NCBI GenBank assembly: GCA_016710115.1
Contig: JADJLN010000019.1
Location: forward strand, 1-64,000
DNA from: Saprospiraceae bacterium
GTDB taxonomy: Bacteria > Bacteroidota > Bacteroidia > Chitinophagales > Saprospiraceae
DNA: 64,000 bases
Direction of reading: 5' to 3'
Made by a program: the position numbers and the translations under genes. The notes beneath the pieces are model-generated. The model saw nothing but the letters and a program-made list of their open reading frames with translations. It did not search any database and was not told the DNA's origin. This document shows positions 50,035 through 59,527 of the stretch, one piece after another. The stretch's first letter is position 1; each line of letters opens with the position of its first letter.

Positions 50035-50877
50035 CTATCGTTGGATCAGTAAGGGCTGGGTAAACTCTTCTATTCCATTTCTCACATGTACAAGATACAT
50101 TCCATTGTGTAGGGCTGCCAATGGAATTGTCGTTTCCATTTCCCCCTTTGGAATGATACCATTGTAGACACTTTGTCCACCAGTTGTGAGGATCCCGATG
50201 CTATATCCATTGTTGTTAGCAGGTCTATTCAATAGCTGAACTCTAACGATATGGCTAGCCGGATTTGGGCTAAGCTTAAATCCTAACGAAGTGACAGGAT
50301 AGCCAAAATCAGTACTCCTCTCTTCCGTTATTGGATCGCAGGAATCCTCATCATAGTACTCCTTCAATAACACTTCACACAATCCTCTGGCACTAAACAC
50401 TGCCCGACCACCATCGGCAAAACAGGACTGAGCCATTGTCCGAAGATCAGCCAATGCTGCACTATCGGGCTCCGTGCCAGCCATCATATCCAGTACGATT
50501 TCGTTGTATCGCTTTTCAAACCAGGTATACCATTCTGTATCATCCAGATCATCATTTCGAGAAACAAGTACTTCAATGGAATCTAAGATACTAACTCTGA
50601 ACGTGGAATCCAATAGTTGAATGACATTCATCAGGGAGTCACCAATAGGCAAAGTAAATCCGACCAAAGCCTGAAGGGAATCACGTTCTGAGGAATTTGT
50701 CGATGCAAATGTCGCATCAGTCCAACTTTCAATCAGTTCGGCCAATGAATCCACAGCATTTCGAATCTGTGTCATCCCTATTTGATGATCAGAAAGTTCT
50801 GAAATCAAGAATTGCATATCCTGCTTGAGTCTTTCACTTTGTGCGACAAAATCCAGTTGGAGAAATGGTATCCAACG
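50035..50877 (-). pseudogene. C-terminal fragment of a second beta-helix-type T9SS protein
   Basis: The frame is open from a stop at 50878-50880 and reads FLQLDFVAQSERLKQDMQFL before the first ATG at 50817, so the 5' part is missing. The remainder matches in plan the helical and sorting-domain end of the 28.6-31.9 kb beta-helix protein: DLRTMAQSCFADGGRAVFSA against DLEDIAAQCPTEGGDAIWTA there, then LSPNPASHIVRVQLL and a T9SS end (EFTQPLLIQR). The break lies next to the double-hairpin repeat at 50896-50943. Confidence 0.75.
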
Positions 50878-50895
50878 TTACATTTATCCCTTGTT

Positions 50896-50943
50896 GGTAC
50901 TGGTGTCTCACCAGTACCCTCTATCTGCCGGTGTCTCACCGGC
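50896..50943. repeat. Double-hairpin repeat (GTCTCACC element)
   Basis: Two perfect hairpins with the same TCT loop stand side by side: GGTACTGGTG/CACCAGTACC (50896-50918) and GCCGGTG/CACCGGC (50927-50943), joined by CTCTATCT. A degenerate copy with both hairpins and the TATCTGCCGG spacer is at 6564-6627. No T run follows. Confidence 0.85.
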
Positions 50944-51112
50944 CCATGAAAATAGATTACCTTCTTTTTCACTGTACCAATCAAATAGAAGTACATCTCT
51001 TTGTAAGTGCCTGAGAGTACAAATCATCTATTAAAGACCTTCTGATGTTTGTGGAGGGACGCCGCACAATGCCATATAATTCCACTTTTCTGTAGATGAG
51101 AAGGATCCTTGC

Positions 51113-52645
51113 CTACCTCCCCACCACCACTAACTTCTCCGCCTTGACCACCCGGCCATCAACGATCAATTGAACCACATACAGCCCTGGAGCGAAGGCA
51201 GAGGTATCCAGCGTATGCCGGTAACTGAAGGGTGGAAACGTATGACTGGACACTATCTTTCCAAGGCCGTCAATGACATCACAAACCACATTGTGCCCCT
51301 GATACTCAGGCAGGGTAATCTCGACATCCACCGGCCCGGAAGAGGGATTGGGCGTCAACGTCATATCATACGTCTTGCCCATCTCCGGTACCGCTACGGA
51401 TGTTGTGACCGTATCGCATTCACTCCCCACCAATGGACCCAGGCGGTAGTTGGGGAAGCGGGGAGTAGATGGTGTGTCGAAGCCCGGTGGAAATGCCTTT
51501 CCCGGAATTTCTAAGCCACATTCATCCAATAAATCATCTGGGCGATGGATGGTGATTAAAGAATTAATGTAATCTTTCTCAAAGAGATGATATATTCTGC
51601 CATCGGGAGTAATTTGAGGAAAGTGAATCCCATCATTGGTCAGATCTTGATGGTATAAAAACTGAAATGAAGGATCATTCGAATCCAGATCTACCTGCAT
51701 TATTCGAGGGCGAGGCTCCTTTTTTCCTTGTATAGTAATTTGATCTTGAAAGATTGAATAGATAAATCGCCCATTAGGTGAGCCAATAGGCAAAGACATG
51801 CCAAAGCTATTTGGAACAGAGATCGAATCAGGAATGCCAATCATGGTTTGAAACTGCACTTCTCCTTGACATCTATTAAATTGAAACAGATATCCTGGCT
51901 CGTGATTAAATTGTCTGTAGATCCAATCACCCTGAGGAGAAGAGATTAATGGAGATCTATTGTAATTTGAATAATAAACAGGCAACGGAAAAGACTGAGT
52001 AGAAATAAACTGTAACCCAGATTCTGAAAGAAGAAAAATATCAAACTCAATCAAATTTTCCTTCATGGAAATGATCCACCAGTCTTTCCCATTACCGTGT
52101 TGGATACATGTATAATGATATACATTGTCAGAAAGGACAACATTCTTTTCAACTACCTTACCCTTGCCATCATTAGCACCCAGATCAACAGTCGTATACC
52201 AGAGCTCTTTGTGCCTATAACTGGAAGTAAAATAGTAAACCACATAATGCAAATAGACTACCTTATTGTCTGCTTGCCCAGGCCAGGGCAAAAATTCACC
52301 GGAATAAAATTCGCTACCTGTATAGTAGACAGGTATACTGTCCCAATCCGCATTGTAACCCAGGGAGTCGCCGTTTTCCATGATGGAGAAACTACTGCCA
52401 TACATCTTATCGCCATCCGAAAAACATTTCAATAGTCCTGAAGAGGTACTATAACTTGCGGAGGAACCACTTACAATTGGCACGCTGTTCAATATAAATG
52501 TATCTCCCTTTTCACCAAAATTCAGAACATACAGTGTGCTATCTTCATATGTCATCTCCGTATAGACCCAATTGGCATCATGTTTTTGTGCCACAATACA
52601 CAATGAGCAAACCATGAAAATGAGTAGTAGGACAGTCTGTTTCAT
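51113..52645 (-). CDS. T9SS-secreted propeller-like protein, intact
   Basis: The 510-residue protein begins with a signal peptide (MKQTVLLLIFMVCSLCIVAQ), then KHDANWVYTEMTYED. Blade-like repeats include SSPQGDWIYRQFNHEPGYLF and GSPNGRFIYSIFQDQIT; later come IHRPDDLLDECG and FPNYRLGPLVGSECD, which parallel VIHHPDLPGTACG and MVNYRLDSGPVCD of the 20-28 kb array. It ends in a T9SS domain (LTPNPSSGPVDVEITLPEYQ to VKAEKLVVVGR). It belongs to the same superfamily as the array. Its C-terminal quarter is almost identical to that of the next gene upstream. Confidence 0.9.
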   Translation of the reverse strand: MKQTVLLLIFMVCSLCIVAQKHDANWVYTEMTYEDSTLYVLNFGEKGDTFILNSVPIVSGSSASYSTSSGLLKCFSDGDKMYGSSFSIMENGDSLGYNADWDSIPVYYTGSEFYSGEFLPWPGQADNKVVYLHYVVYYFTSSYRHKELWYTTVDLGANDGKGKVVEKNVVLSDNVYHYTCIQHGNGKDWWIISMKENLIEFDIFLLSESGLQFISTQSFPLPVYYSNYNRSPLISSPQGDWIYRQFNHEPGYLFQFNRCQGEVQFQTMIGIPDSISVPNSFGMSLPIGSPNGRFIYSIFQDQITIQGKKEPRPRIMQVDLDSNDPSFQFLYHQDLTNDGIHFPQITPDGRIYHLFEKDYINSLITIHRPDDLLDECGLEIPGKAFPPGFDTPSTPRFPNYRLGPLVGSECDTVTTSVAVPEMGKTYDMTLTPNPSSGPVDVEITLPEYQGHNVVCDVIDGLGKIVSSHTFPPFSYRHTLDTSAFAPGLYVVQLIVDGRVVKAEKLVVVGR

Positions 52646-52660
52646 TATTCAGCTGTTTAA

Positions 52661-52694
52661 AAAGAGGTTGGCTACTAATAGTAAGCCAACCCCT
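52661..52694 (-). promoter_or_regulatory. Intercistronic stem-loop
   Basis: GGTTGGCT (52666-52673) pairs with AGCCAACC (52684-52691), extendable outward by AAAG/CTTT across one mismatch. The stem ends 15-20 nt before the ATG at 52645 and is followed on the minus strand by CTTTTTAAAC, a partial terminator tail. Confidence 0.7.
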
Positions 52695-52709
52695 TTAAAT
52701 TATAGTTGA

Positions 52710-53033
52710 TTATTTCTTGACCCAGAGAGTAGTCCTCTGATCAGTAGCAGTAGAAACACGGATCACATAGGTGCCCGGTATCCACTGTTTTGTGTTAATT
52801 CGGTTGCCCACCTTAGCCAGATTGGCCTCAAAGATTTGTCGTCCGTAAAGATCTGTTACCAGGATCTGTCCTTCATCTGCATTTCTTATATCAAACCAGT
52901 CGTTGCCTGGATTGGGAGCTACAACCAGTTGAGCATTGGAAATAGGGCTATAGTTTGGTGTCCAGGTTCTAGCAGAAGGTGTGCTTGAACAGGTGTCATG
53001 TGCCCAGTTGGAGTTATCGGTATTTATCCTCAT
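52710..53033 (-). pseudogene. T9SS sorting-domain fragment
   Basis: The frame gives 107 residues but an in-frame TGA immediately precedes the ATG at 53033 and there is no signal peptide. The sequence is the end of a T9SS protein: VVAPNPGNDWFDIRNADEGQ, LVTDLYGRQIFEANL and WIPGTYVIRVSTATDQRTTL. It is the tail of a lost gene between two related propeller-like genes, and like them is followed by a stem-loop. Confidence 0.7.
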
Positions 53034-53134
53034 TCAAATGGATGTTGCGTTCAAATGATTACGGTATTTACTATCTCAATACAAGTTCAACAACTTTTGT
53101 CGGAAAGACAAACCAACAGGACTATGATGGCTTT

Positions 53135-54666
53135 CTACCTCCCCACCACCACCAACTTCTCTGCCTTGACCACTCGACCGTCGACGATCAATTGAACCAC
53201 GTACAACCCCGGAGCAAAGGCAGAGGCATCCAGTGAATGCCGGTAACTGAAGTGTGGAAACGTATGACTGGACACTGTCCTGCCAAGGCCGTCAATGACC
53301 TCACAACCCACCTGGTGCCCCTGATATTCGGGCAAGGTGATTTCGACATCCACCGGCCCGGAAGAGGGATTGGGCGTCAACGTCATATCATACGTCTTGC
53401 CCATCTCCGGTACCGCTACGGATGTTGTGACCGTATCACACTCACTGCCTACCAGTGGACCCAGACGATAGTTGGGGAAGCGGGGGGTAGATGATGTCCT
53501 GAACCCAGAAGGGAATGGTTTTCCGACCAACCCACATCCATCCATCAAGTCGTCTGGTCGATGAATGATGGATAGAAAGTTCAGTTTACCAGTTTCATCC
53601 AAATGGTGTGAATAAATTTTCCATCCAGACCAAGCTCTGGGTAGCCGAAAGCATAACTTAATATTTCTTCGTGAGTCAGGAATTGAAATACAGGTAAACT
53701 GGAGTCCAGATTCGCTTGCATCAGTCTAAACCGACTGACCATTTTATTGTCTTTCTTTACCTGATCACGAAACATGGAGTACATCAACTTGCCGGAAGGT
53801 GAAGAGATTGGAAAAGCCATGCCATAATTAAAAGGATTTGGTAAATCAACACTATCCGGAACAGCCACTTCAGTTTTAAATTCGAGCACACCTTGACACC
53901 GGTCAAAGTTGAATAAATACCCTGCATGAATGGCAAACTGAAGATAAATCCAGTCTCCCATTTCGGAAGAAATGACAGGTGAACGGTTATAGTTGTAATC
54001 ATAAACTGGCATATCAAAGAACTGTCTGGAAATATACTGAAACCCTTCAGTGGTCAACAGATAAATTTCAAAATCTACCTTATTGTATTTATGGCCGACG
54101 ATCCACCAGTCTTGTCCATTCCCATGTTGGATACAGGTATATTGATAGACACTGTCCATCAACAGGTTTTGCTTACTAATCACTTTTCCCTCCCACTGGT
54201 TGGCTTCCAGATCCACAATGGAATAACATAGGCCAATATCCTGATCGTCAATACTATGATGATTGACTATTGTCTGTAGATAAACTGCCCATTTATCCTG
54301 CATATTTGGAAAAGGAAGAAATACTCCGGTATAAAAGTCAATGGATGTTCCCTTGGGTGGCTTTACCCATGCATCAACATAATCCAGGGAATCTCCATTC
54401 TGGATTACTTTAGAATCCTTTGTATACATCTTTCTACCATCGGAATAACATTGAAGAGTTCCATTATTAAAACTATAACTTGCTGAAGAACTAGCCAAGA
54501 TAGGACCGGAAATTAAATAGTATGTTAATACGCTATCATTGAAGCCTAAGGTACATATCAAACTATCATCGGGGTTGGAACTTGAATATACCCAATTTGC
54601 ATCATGTTTTTGTGCCAAAAGGAAAAATGGTAAATGCAGTAACCAGAGCAGATATAGTCGTTTCAT
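53135..54666 (-). CDS. T9SS-secreted propeller-like protein, frameshifted
   Basis: From ATG 54666 (MKRLYLLWLLHLPFFLLAQ, signal peptide) the frame runs to about 53590, where DGKFIH should continue HLDETGKLNFLSIIHRPDDL in another frame; a CACACC run suggests two extra bases or one missing. Joined, the protein has about 510 residues. Order and motifs follow the 51.1 kb gene: KHDANWVYSSS, SSEMGDWIYLQFAIHAGYLF, RLMQANLD, FPNYRLGPLVGSECD and a T9SS domain ending AEKLVVVGR. The last 120 residues are almost identical to the 51.1 kb protein, the rest much less. Confidence 0.85.
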
Positions 54667-55116
54667 GAGAGTTGGAATATGGAAGGAAGTAAGCAACTTC
54701 CATGGACCGGGAGTGGAGAACAGTATGATTGGCTAAACGCCATATTACCAATAAGTAAAACGAAGCCGAGAGCAATTCCGACTTGCCTGAAGCGGCATAG
54801 AACACTCTGCCGAAGTAGCGTAAAATAATGGGAGAAATAGTACATAATCAATTGGTTAAGAGATGAAAAATAAAAGAATATATTGACAGAATCAATACTT
54901 CAATTGTCAAATCGAAGGAATATTCTGTCTGAACTGCCTTTGCGAGCTACCACATCCATTCTCGGCACTGCTATTTATGGCAGCCAAGTTCACCCAACTT
55001 TTGATTGGAAAAAAGAGTAGAAGTACTCGTTTTAAAAACCAAGTACTTCTGCTTATCACGATACGATATTGGCAACTTTTCTTGCCCACACAGAGGAGTG
55101 TACCCCCTGCTTGAGA
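54667..55116. other. Leader region of the 54.7 kb gene
   Basis: No gene. It contains motif site 9 (55015-55029) and a weak hairpin GGAAGT/ACTTCC (54685-54701) 18 nt before the ATG at 54666. Confidence 0.5.
55015..55029 (-). promoter_or_regulatory. GTAGAAATAC-motif site 9 (perfect-arm variant)
   Basis: GAGTAGAAGTACTCG: arms GAGTA/TACTC around GAAG, preceded on the plus strand by six A. It lies 348 bp upstream of the ATG at 54666. Confidence 0.65.
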
Positions 55117-55281
55117 GTACGGTTAGAGTACGAGGAGTGTACCGTGAGTGTACCTCGAGTGTACCTCGATTGTACTACAACAGTACCGTGAGTGTACCTC
55201 GAGTGTACTACAACAGTACCAGGGGTGTACCCCGAGAGTACGATGACAGTACCCCAGGAGTACCCAGGCAGTACGAGTGGT
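55117..55281. repeat. GTAC array with exact 11-bp period (15 units)
   Basis: GTAC starts at 55117, 55128, 55139, 55150, 55161, 55172, 55183, 55194, 55205, 55216, 55227, 55238, 55249, 55260 and 55271 without any change of phase. The seven bases between vary (for example CTCGAGT, CGTGAGT, TACAACA), but GTAC is invariant. Blocks CGTGAGT, CTCGAGT and TACAACA recur in that order twice. A further GTAC at 55100 is off phase. The 11-bp period is not a codon multiple, and frames through it are not credible genes. Confidence 0.97.
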
Positions 55282-55496
55282 GCTTTACTGAAGTAAAGAT
55301 ACGGTAGAGATGATGTACAGGTGAAGCAGGGGACCAGCGATTGGGCAGTACAAGTGGAGGGAGTCGAGAAGTCGAGGGGTCGGGGAGAGGGCCTCGCCGG
55401 TAGGCTGGGGTATTCGGGTGAAACGCGAAGACAAAACTGCACGACGGGTTTGTGTCAAAAGAACCCTCGCCATCCATGGATTTGAAGATGTGTCCC
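55282..55496. other. GC-rich spacer
   Basis: No feature is recognised between the GTAC array and the stop codon at 55497. Confidence 0.4.
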
Positions 55497-56258
55497 TCAT
55501 CTACCCGGAAGCAGGAACCCTACAACGCCACCGGGACGAACATGACAGTAGTTCAAGCGGTCGGGTTCATCATCGGGACTGAGGAAGGTGAGGCCGATCA
55601 TGAGCAGGGACGGACCATCAGGCGCCGATCTGGGGATGGGGAGATGATACCGCCGTCGCAGGTCTGCCGCCCGAAGGATGTCGCTGCTGGTCAGACCGCC
55701 CAAGCGGGGGTCTTCCTCGTCGGGCAGGTCAATGCGCAACAGGTCGATGATCACTCCGTCGGCATATTCCGGAAGCCGGATGAAAGGCTGGCGCCGAACC
55801 GGCGCAAACTGCAACTTGAGCTTGCGCTGGCCCACCACCGCCGGCCATTGGGGCAGGTATCGGCTCAGGGGAGTCTGCCTCCGGTACACCAGGTCCAGCC
55901 AATCCTGCTGAACGGTCAGGTCAGCCAGAGCCCGGCGGTACCATTTCTTCTCAACCGCCACCTCTTGCCGGTCACGGCTGGCCGATCGCCACAAAACCCC
56001 GTTAAAGCGACTATGGGTCATGTCGTCCGTAAACAGGCCCAAATGGATCTTGATCAGGAATCGAAGCTTCATCCGCTCCGTGCTGTGCCGGCCGTTGCGG
56101 GCCGCGACCTGCCGGAATCGCTTGTACACCTTGTCCTTTAGCACACGCTTCCTGTCCGGTCCCGGCATCTTGCGCACAATGTTCTCGCCGTCTAGCATGT
56201 AGAAGTTGAGGTCGTCACACCGACCGATCAGGGGAATGGGTCCGTATACCTTGGCCAT
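55497..56258 (-). CDS. Conserved Bacteroidota hypothetical protein
   Basis: Start ATG 56258 (MAKVYGPIPLIGRCDDLNFY) gives 253 residues. The N-terminal part, with G.I.G.....FYMLDGENIVRK then MPGPDRKRV, a block of basic residues and RFNGVLW at about 85-92, resembles a Bacteroidota family with a G-x-I-G....Y...G..(I/V)(V/A)R..(P/G)G start that often occurs near mobile or repeated DNA; function unknown. The rest is rich in R and L. GC content is clearly higher than that of flanking genes. No signal peptide. Confidence 0.65.
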   Translation of the reverse strand: MAKVYGPIPLIGRCDDLNFYMLDGENIVRKMPGPDRKRVLKDKVYKRFRQVAARNGRHSTERMKLRFLIKIHLGLFTDDMTHSRFNGVLWRSASRDRQEVAVEKKWYRRALADLTVQQDWLDLVYRRQTPLSRYLPQWPAVVGQRKLKLQFAPVRRQPFIRLPEYADGVIIDLLRIDLPDEEDPRLGGLTSSDILRAADLRRRYHLPIPRSAPDGPSLLMIGLTFLSPDDEPDRLNYCHVRPGGVVGFLLPGR

Positions 56259-56503
56259 CTGCATCGATTTTAAATGGTTCAAAATACCTGATCCGTATTT
56301 ACTGTAGGTTTAGTCCGTGCTTAGTCCATGTTTACTCCATGCTTATGCTATGGTAAACCCGTAAAACCCACTGTTTTCGGGCCATTTTTTGCCTCGAAGA
56401 CACATTAGGGATGCTCCAAACCCGGATTTTGCCCCTCATGGGGATTGTTCTTACCCCCAAAAACATCTCTATATAAAACGAATCGGGAAGGGGGAATAGT
56501 GCA

Positions 56504-56690
56504 AGGAGGAGGGATGCTTGCCCGCCGTGGGAGGCTTGCCCGCCGTAGGAGGGCTTGCCTGCCGAGGAGGGCTTGCCCGCCGTAGGAGGGCTTGCCCGCC
56601 GTCAGAGGGCTTGCCGCCGTAGGAGGGCTTGCCCTCCGTAGGAGGGAGGGATGAAGGATGCCTGCCCGCCGTGGCGGGAGGGATGGCAGG
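56504..56690. repeat. Tandem repeat, about 20-bp unit
   Basis: Imperfect copies of GGAGGGCTTGCCCGCCGTA follow one another, with variants missing CC or carrying CT for CC. It may fold strongly but shows no perfect dyad. Confidence 0.8.
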
Positions 56691-56999
56691 AGGAAACGTG
56701 AAGGGGCGCGCGGCGTTCAGCGCTCGCTATTCGCTATTCGGAAAATCAGGAAGGCGTTATTGGGTTATTTCGAAGGAGATGGCAAGAAGAAACGCAAAGA
56801 CGCCAAGGCGCGAAGATCGTTTATTCGTTTCCGCCACTGCGGACAGGTATGGGTTTATTCGTTTAGGATGACGGTTGTCACCAAGGAAAAATCAGGTTTA
56901 AAACACTTTGACACTGAGGGGGGATCGGTATTCGGCATTCGGTGCTCGGTACTCTGTATTCGGAAAACGGGAAGGCGTTATTGAGTGATTTTGAAGAAT

Positions 57000-57340
57000 C
57001 CGTCGCCAAAGGAGGGCCTCCCAGATACATCAGGACCCGTATGGTAGCAAGAAAGAAACTTTAGAACATATTGATGACCATTGAAGTGAAAACAGCCGCA
57101 TTATTTGGTCGGACACCTAGATTCGAATCTTGTCCAATAACGAGATGAACGAATGCAAAGCACGAAACGAACCACCGATCAAATTCTAGCGGTCGGGTCA
57201 TGATGTAAACGTGCCCCCAGACAAAAAACGAAATGAGCGAGCAATTTGTCCATGAAAACAAGGCCCATTTTGGCGACATGCACTTTTGCTTCCTTTTGGT
57301 GCCTCAAAAGGAACCCCGAGTACTCGGGGCGCCGGCATGA
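57000..57340. repeat. Dispersed intergenic repeat, second copy
   Basis: It is colinear with 8845-9250: GTCGCCAAAGGAGGGCCTCCC, GCATTATTTGGTCGGACA, CCACCGATCAAAT, AAGGCCCATTTTGGCGACA and CCCCGAGTACTCGGGG occur in the same order with diverged sequence between. Confidence 0.7.
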
Positions 57341-58052
57341 GGCGGGCCAAGATTGACATCCATATGAATTGACAATTGACTCCACATCCAAGGGTAGAAA
57401 ACCAACCCATACGCCATACGCTTCCCGGAATTCCAGACGGTAAAATCTTCGCCCAGAAGTGGAACACCAACCTCTGAAAATTAGATTCACTATCATCAAA
57501 TAGTTTCTCAAACGTTCCGAAAACCATCCATAGTGAAATTGGTCATTGGGAGATAGCGTTATTGGGTTATTGCCTATCCACAGTCAAGATTTCGTTATTG
57601 AGTTATTACACGGGATCTGGCAGGAGAAACGCGAGGGCACCTGGATGCAGCAAGGGACAAATCTCTAGCTACCCCAGCGGCCAGGAGTTTCCATCTTCCG
57701 TGAAATCCCTTCATCCGTGCTAATCCGTGATTCTGACAAGTGGATCAGGGCTGCCTGCACAGTCGGATACTGAACCCTTTCGTTCAACATGAACCGTCTC
57801 GATGAACAAATCAATTTGGCCTAATCTTATGGATCGTTCTATCCTTCATAGGCTCTATCGGATCATCGAGGCGAGTTTGATCATCCTGAACCGGCTCATA
57901 CCCAAAGCACACCAGATATTCCCCCAAAGCAAGAGCCTTGCAAACCATCCAACACAGAACTGAACCAACCAGATGATCGAATGATCACTGCTGAGGGAGC
58001 CAACCTCCGGAATGGAAGAGTCAATTCCGCCAGAATATGAAAGGATTGACGA

Positions 58053-59467
58053 TCATCCCTTTATCCATTTCCCGCCCTGAAAGGAAGAACCCTCAGGTGA
58101 GAAAAGCTGGAATATATACACGCCATCAGGCCAATTTGCCACTGAAACCTGATCAAACCCGTTTTCAAGATGTCGAACTGCCATCTCCCTTCCTTGAACA
58201 TCAAATCTCTTCAATACATATCCCCTGTCCCTTGCTCCAAACTCATACCTGAACCAATCATGCCCCGGATTTCCAAGTATGGTGAATTCAAACATTGGCT
58301 CGACAATGGATCTTGATCAGCTGTGATCTCACCATCAGCATTGAACCGCATCAAGAATGGGATAGTGGCATAATTGTACTCCCACAATCTCGTCATGCCA
58401 TGAACATAGCAGCCTCCCTGACCATCAGCTTTCACTCCAGCTATCAAATACTTCCGATCACCCCCTAAAATCTTTAACCACACCTGATTCAAATCCTTAT
58501 CGTATTTACCCAGATAATAGAGGTGCTTGATCGTGTCTGTATACAAAGTCATCTCAATATCCTTGTGGCTGGCGATAAAATATGACTCATCGTCATGATC
58601 CAGACAGGAATTGATGGCCGGAAACATATAGTCATCCGTTGGGACCTGAAAAGTAGTTACCTTTTGGATTGTATAATCCGGTGCAACATAGCAAAGACCA
58701 AACCACTTATTTTCTGGTGCACCCACGTTTAATATATGACTAAAAGCGACATACCCCGAATCAATAGCTGCAATAACATTCCCATTGATACCCGTCATGG
58801 TGTCTTTTCCAATTCTACTTTCAACTTGAAAATTACTGTTGAGCAAGTTAAGTCCAGTGGCCATCATCAGGTATCGCCCGGATCCATCTGAAGTCGGAAT
58901 CACATTTTGAACAATTCCATTATAGTCCAGCATTTCTTCAATGGTCGGGTATTGTTGAAAATCTGACAAAGCATATTTTATAATTTGAGTACTTCCAATA
59001 CTGGAAAACTTGTTTGATAGAATGACTACTGAGTCGCCCTTTGTTGTCCATCCAAATGCTACAATTGGACCATTACCAGGAAGATTTGTAATGGTACTAA
59101 TTTCAAAGGACTTTGTATTTAAATTTCCTCGTAATACTTGTAGATCTGATGGATTGAAGAGCTGCAATAATGATAAATATATTGAATCAAATACAATCAA
59201 TGACCATGGATTCCCTTCATCATGTTGTGTCAATTCAATCTCGTCAAAAATATCGCCATTTGGATTCAGTTTCAATAAATAATTCGGGTAGATATTTGAA
59301 TCATCCTCATAAAAATCAGAAAATAATGCATGCATACCTGCACTATCAACAACAAGATCCCAAATGATATACCCGGGGTATTCAGGATACAATCGATTGT
59401 AGGAATCCTGTGCTCCACAATGGATGCTTGAATACAGTATAATGGTAAGAATAATGAATGTTCTCAT
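58053..59467 (-). CDS. T9SS-secreted protein, duplication copy 1, frameshifted
   Basis: From ATG 59467 the signal peptide reads MRTFIILTIILYSSIHCGAQ. The body contains YPEYPGYIIWDLVVDSAGMH and repeated short strands. Near 58293 one C is missing compared with copy 2 (CTCGAC here, CTCCGAC there), which cuts the frame after QDPLS; restoring it gives 471 residues ending in the same T9SS domain (FTILGNPGHDWFRYEFGARD to QGGKWIKG). The last 170 residues are almost identical to copy 2, the first 300 only moderately similar. Confidence 0.85.
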
Positions 59468-59482
59468 CTGGCCTGGGTTAAA

Positions 59483-59508
59483 AGCTGGCCGTAGTATTAC
59501 GGCCAGCT
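59483..59508 (-). promoter_or_regulatory. Intercistronic stem-loop
   Basis: AGCTGGCCGTA (59483-59493) pairs exactly with TACGGCCAGCT (59498-59508) around GTAT, 15 nt before the ATG at 59467 and 19 nt after the preceding stop. On the minus strand TTTTAACC follows. Confidence 0.85.
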
Positions 59509-59527
59509 GTTTAAATGGAAATCCTGT

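Larger units (their letters stand above)
56259..58052. other. Long repeat-rich intergenic region
   Basis: No gene is supported. Contents: a tandem repeat of about 20 bp based on GGAGGGCTTGCCCGCCGTA (56504-56690, about seven imperfect units); a copy of the dispersed repeat also present at 8845-9250 (57000-57340) with a CCCCGAGTACTCGGGG palindrome; and from about 57700 a block of about 350 bp that recurs almost unchanged at 61186-61546. Confidence 0.7.

Noticed and set aside
52979..53236. Plus-strand frame reading FKWMLRSNDYGIYYLNTSST
   Set aside because: It looks locally protein-like but has stops nearby in all extensions and overlaps the end of a well supported minus-strand gene; it may be an inverted gene scrap, but this cannot be shown.
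55005..55442. Frames on both strands through the GTAC array (repetitive Y/T/V-rich proteins)
   Set aside because: The 11-bp period shifts frame every unit; the apparent protein repeats follow from the DNA repeat, and there is no start context or neighbour support.
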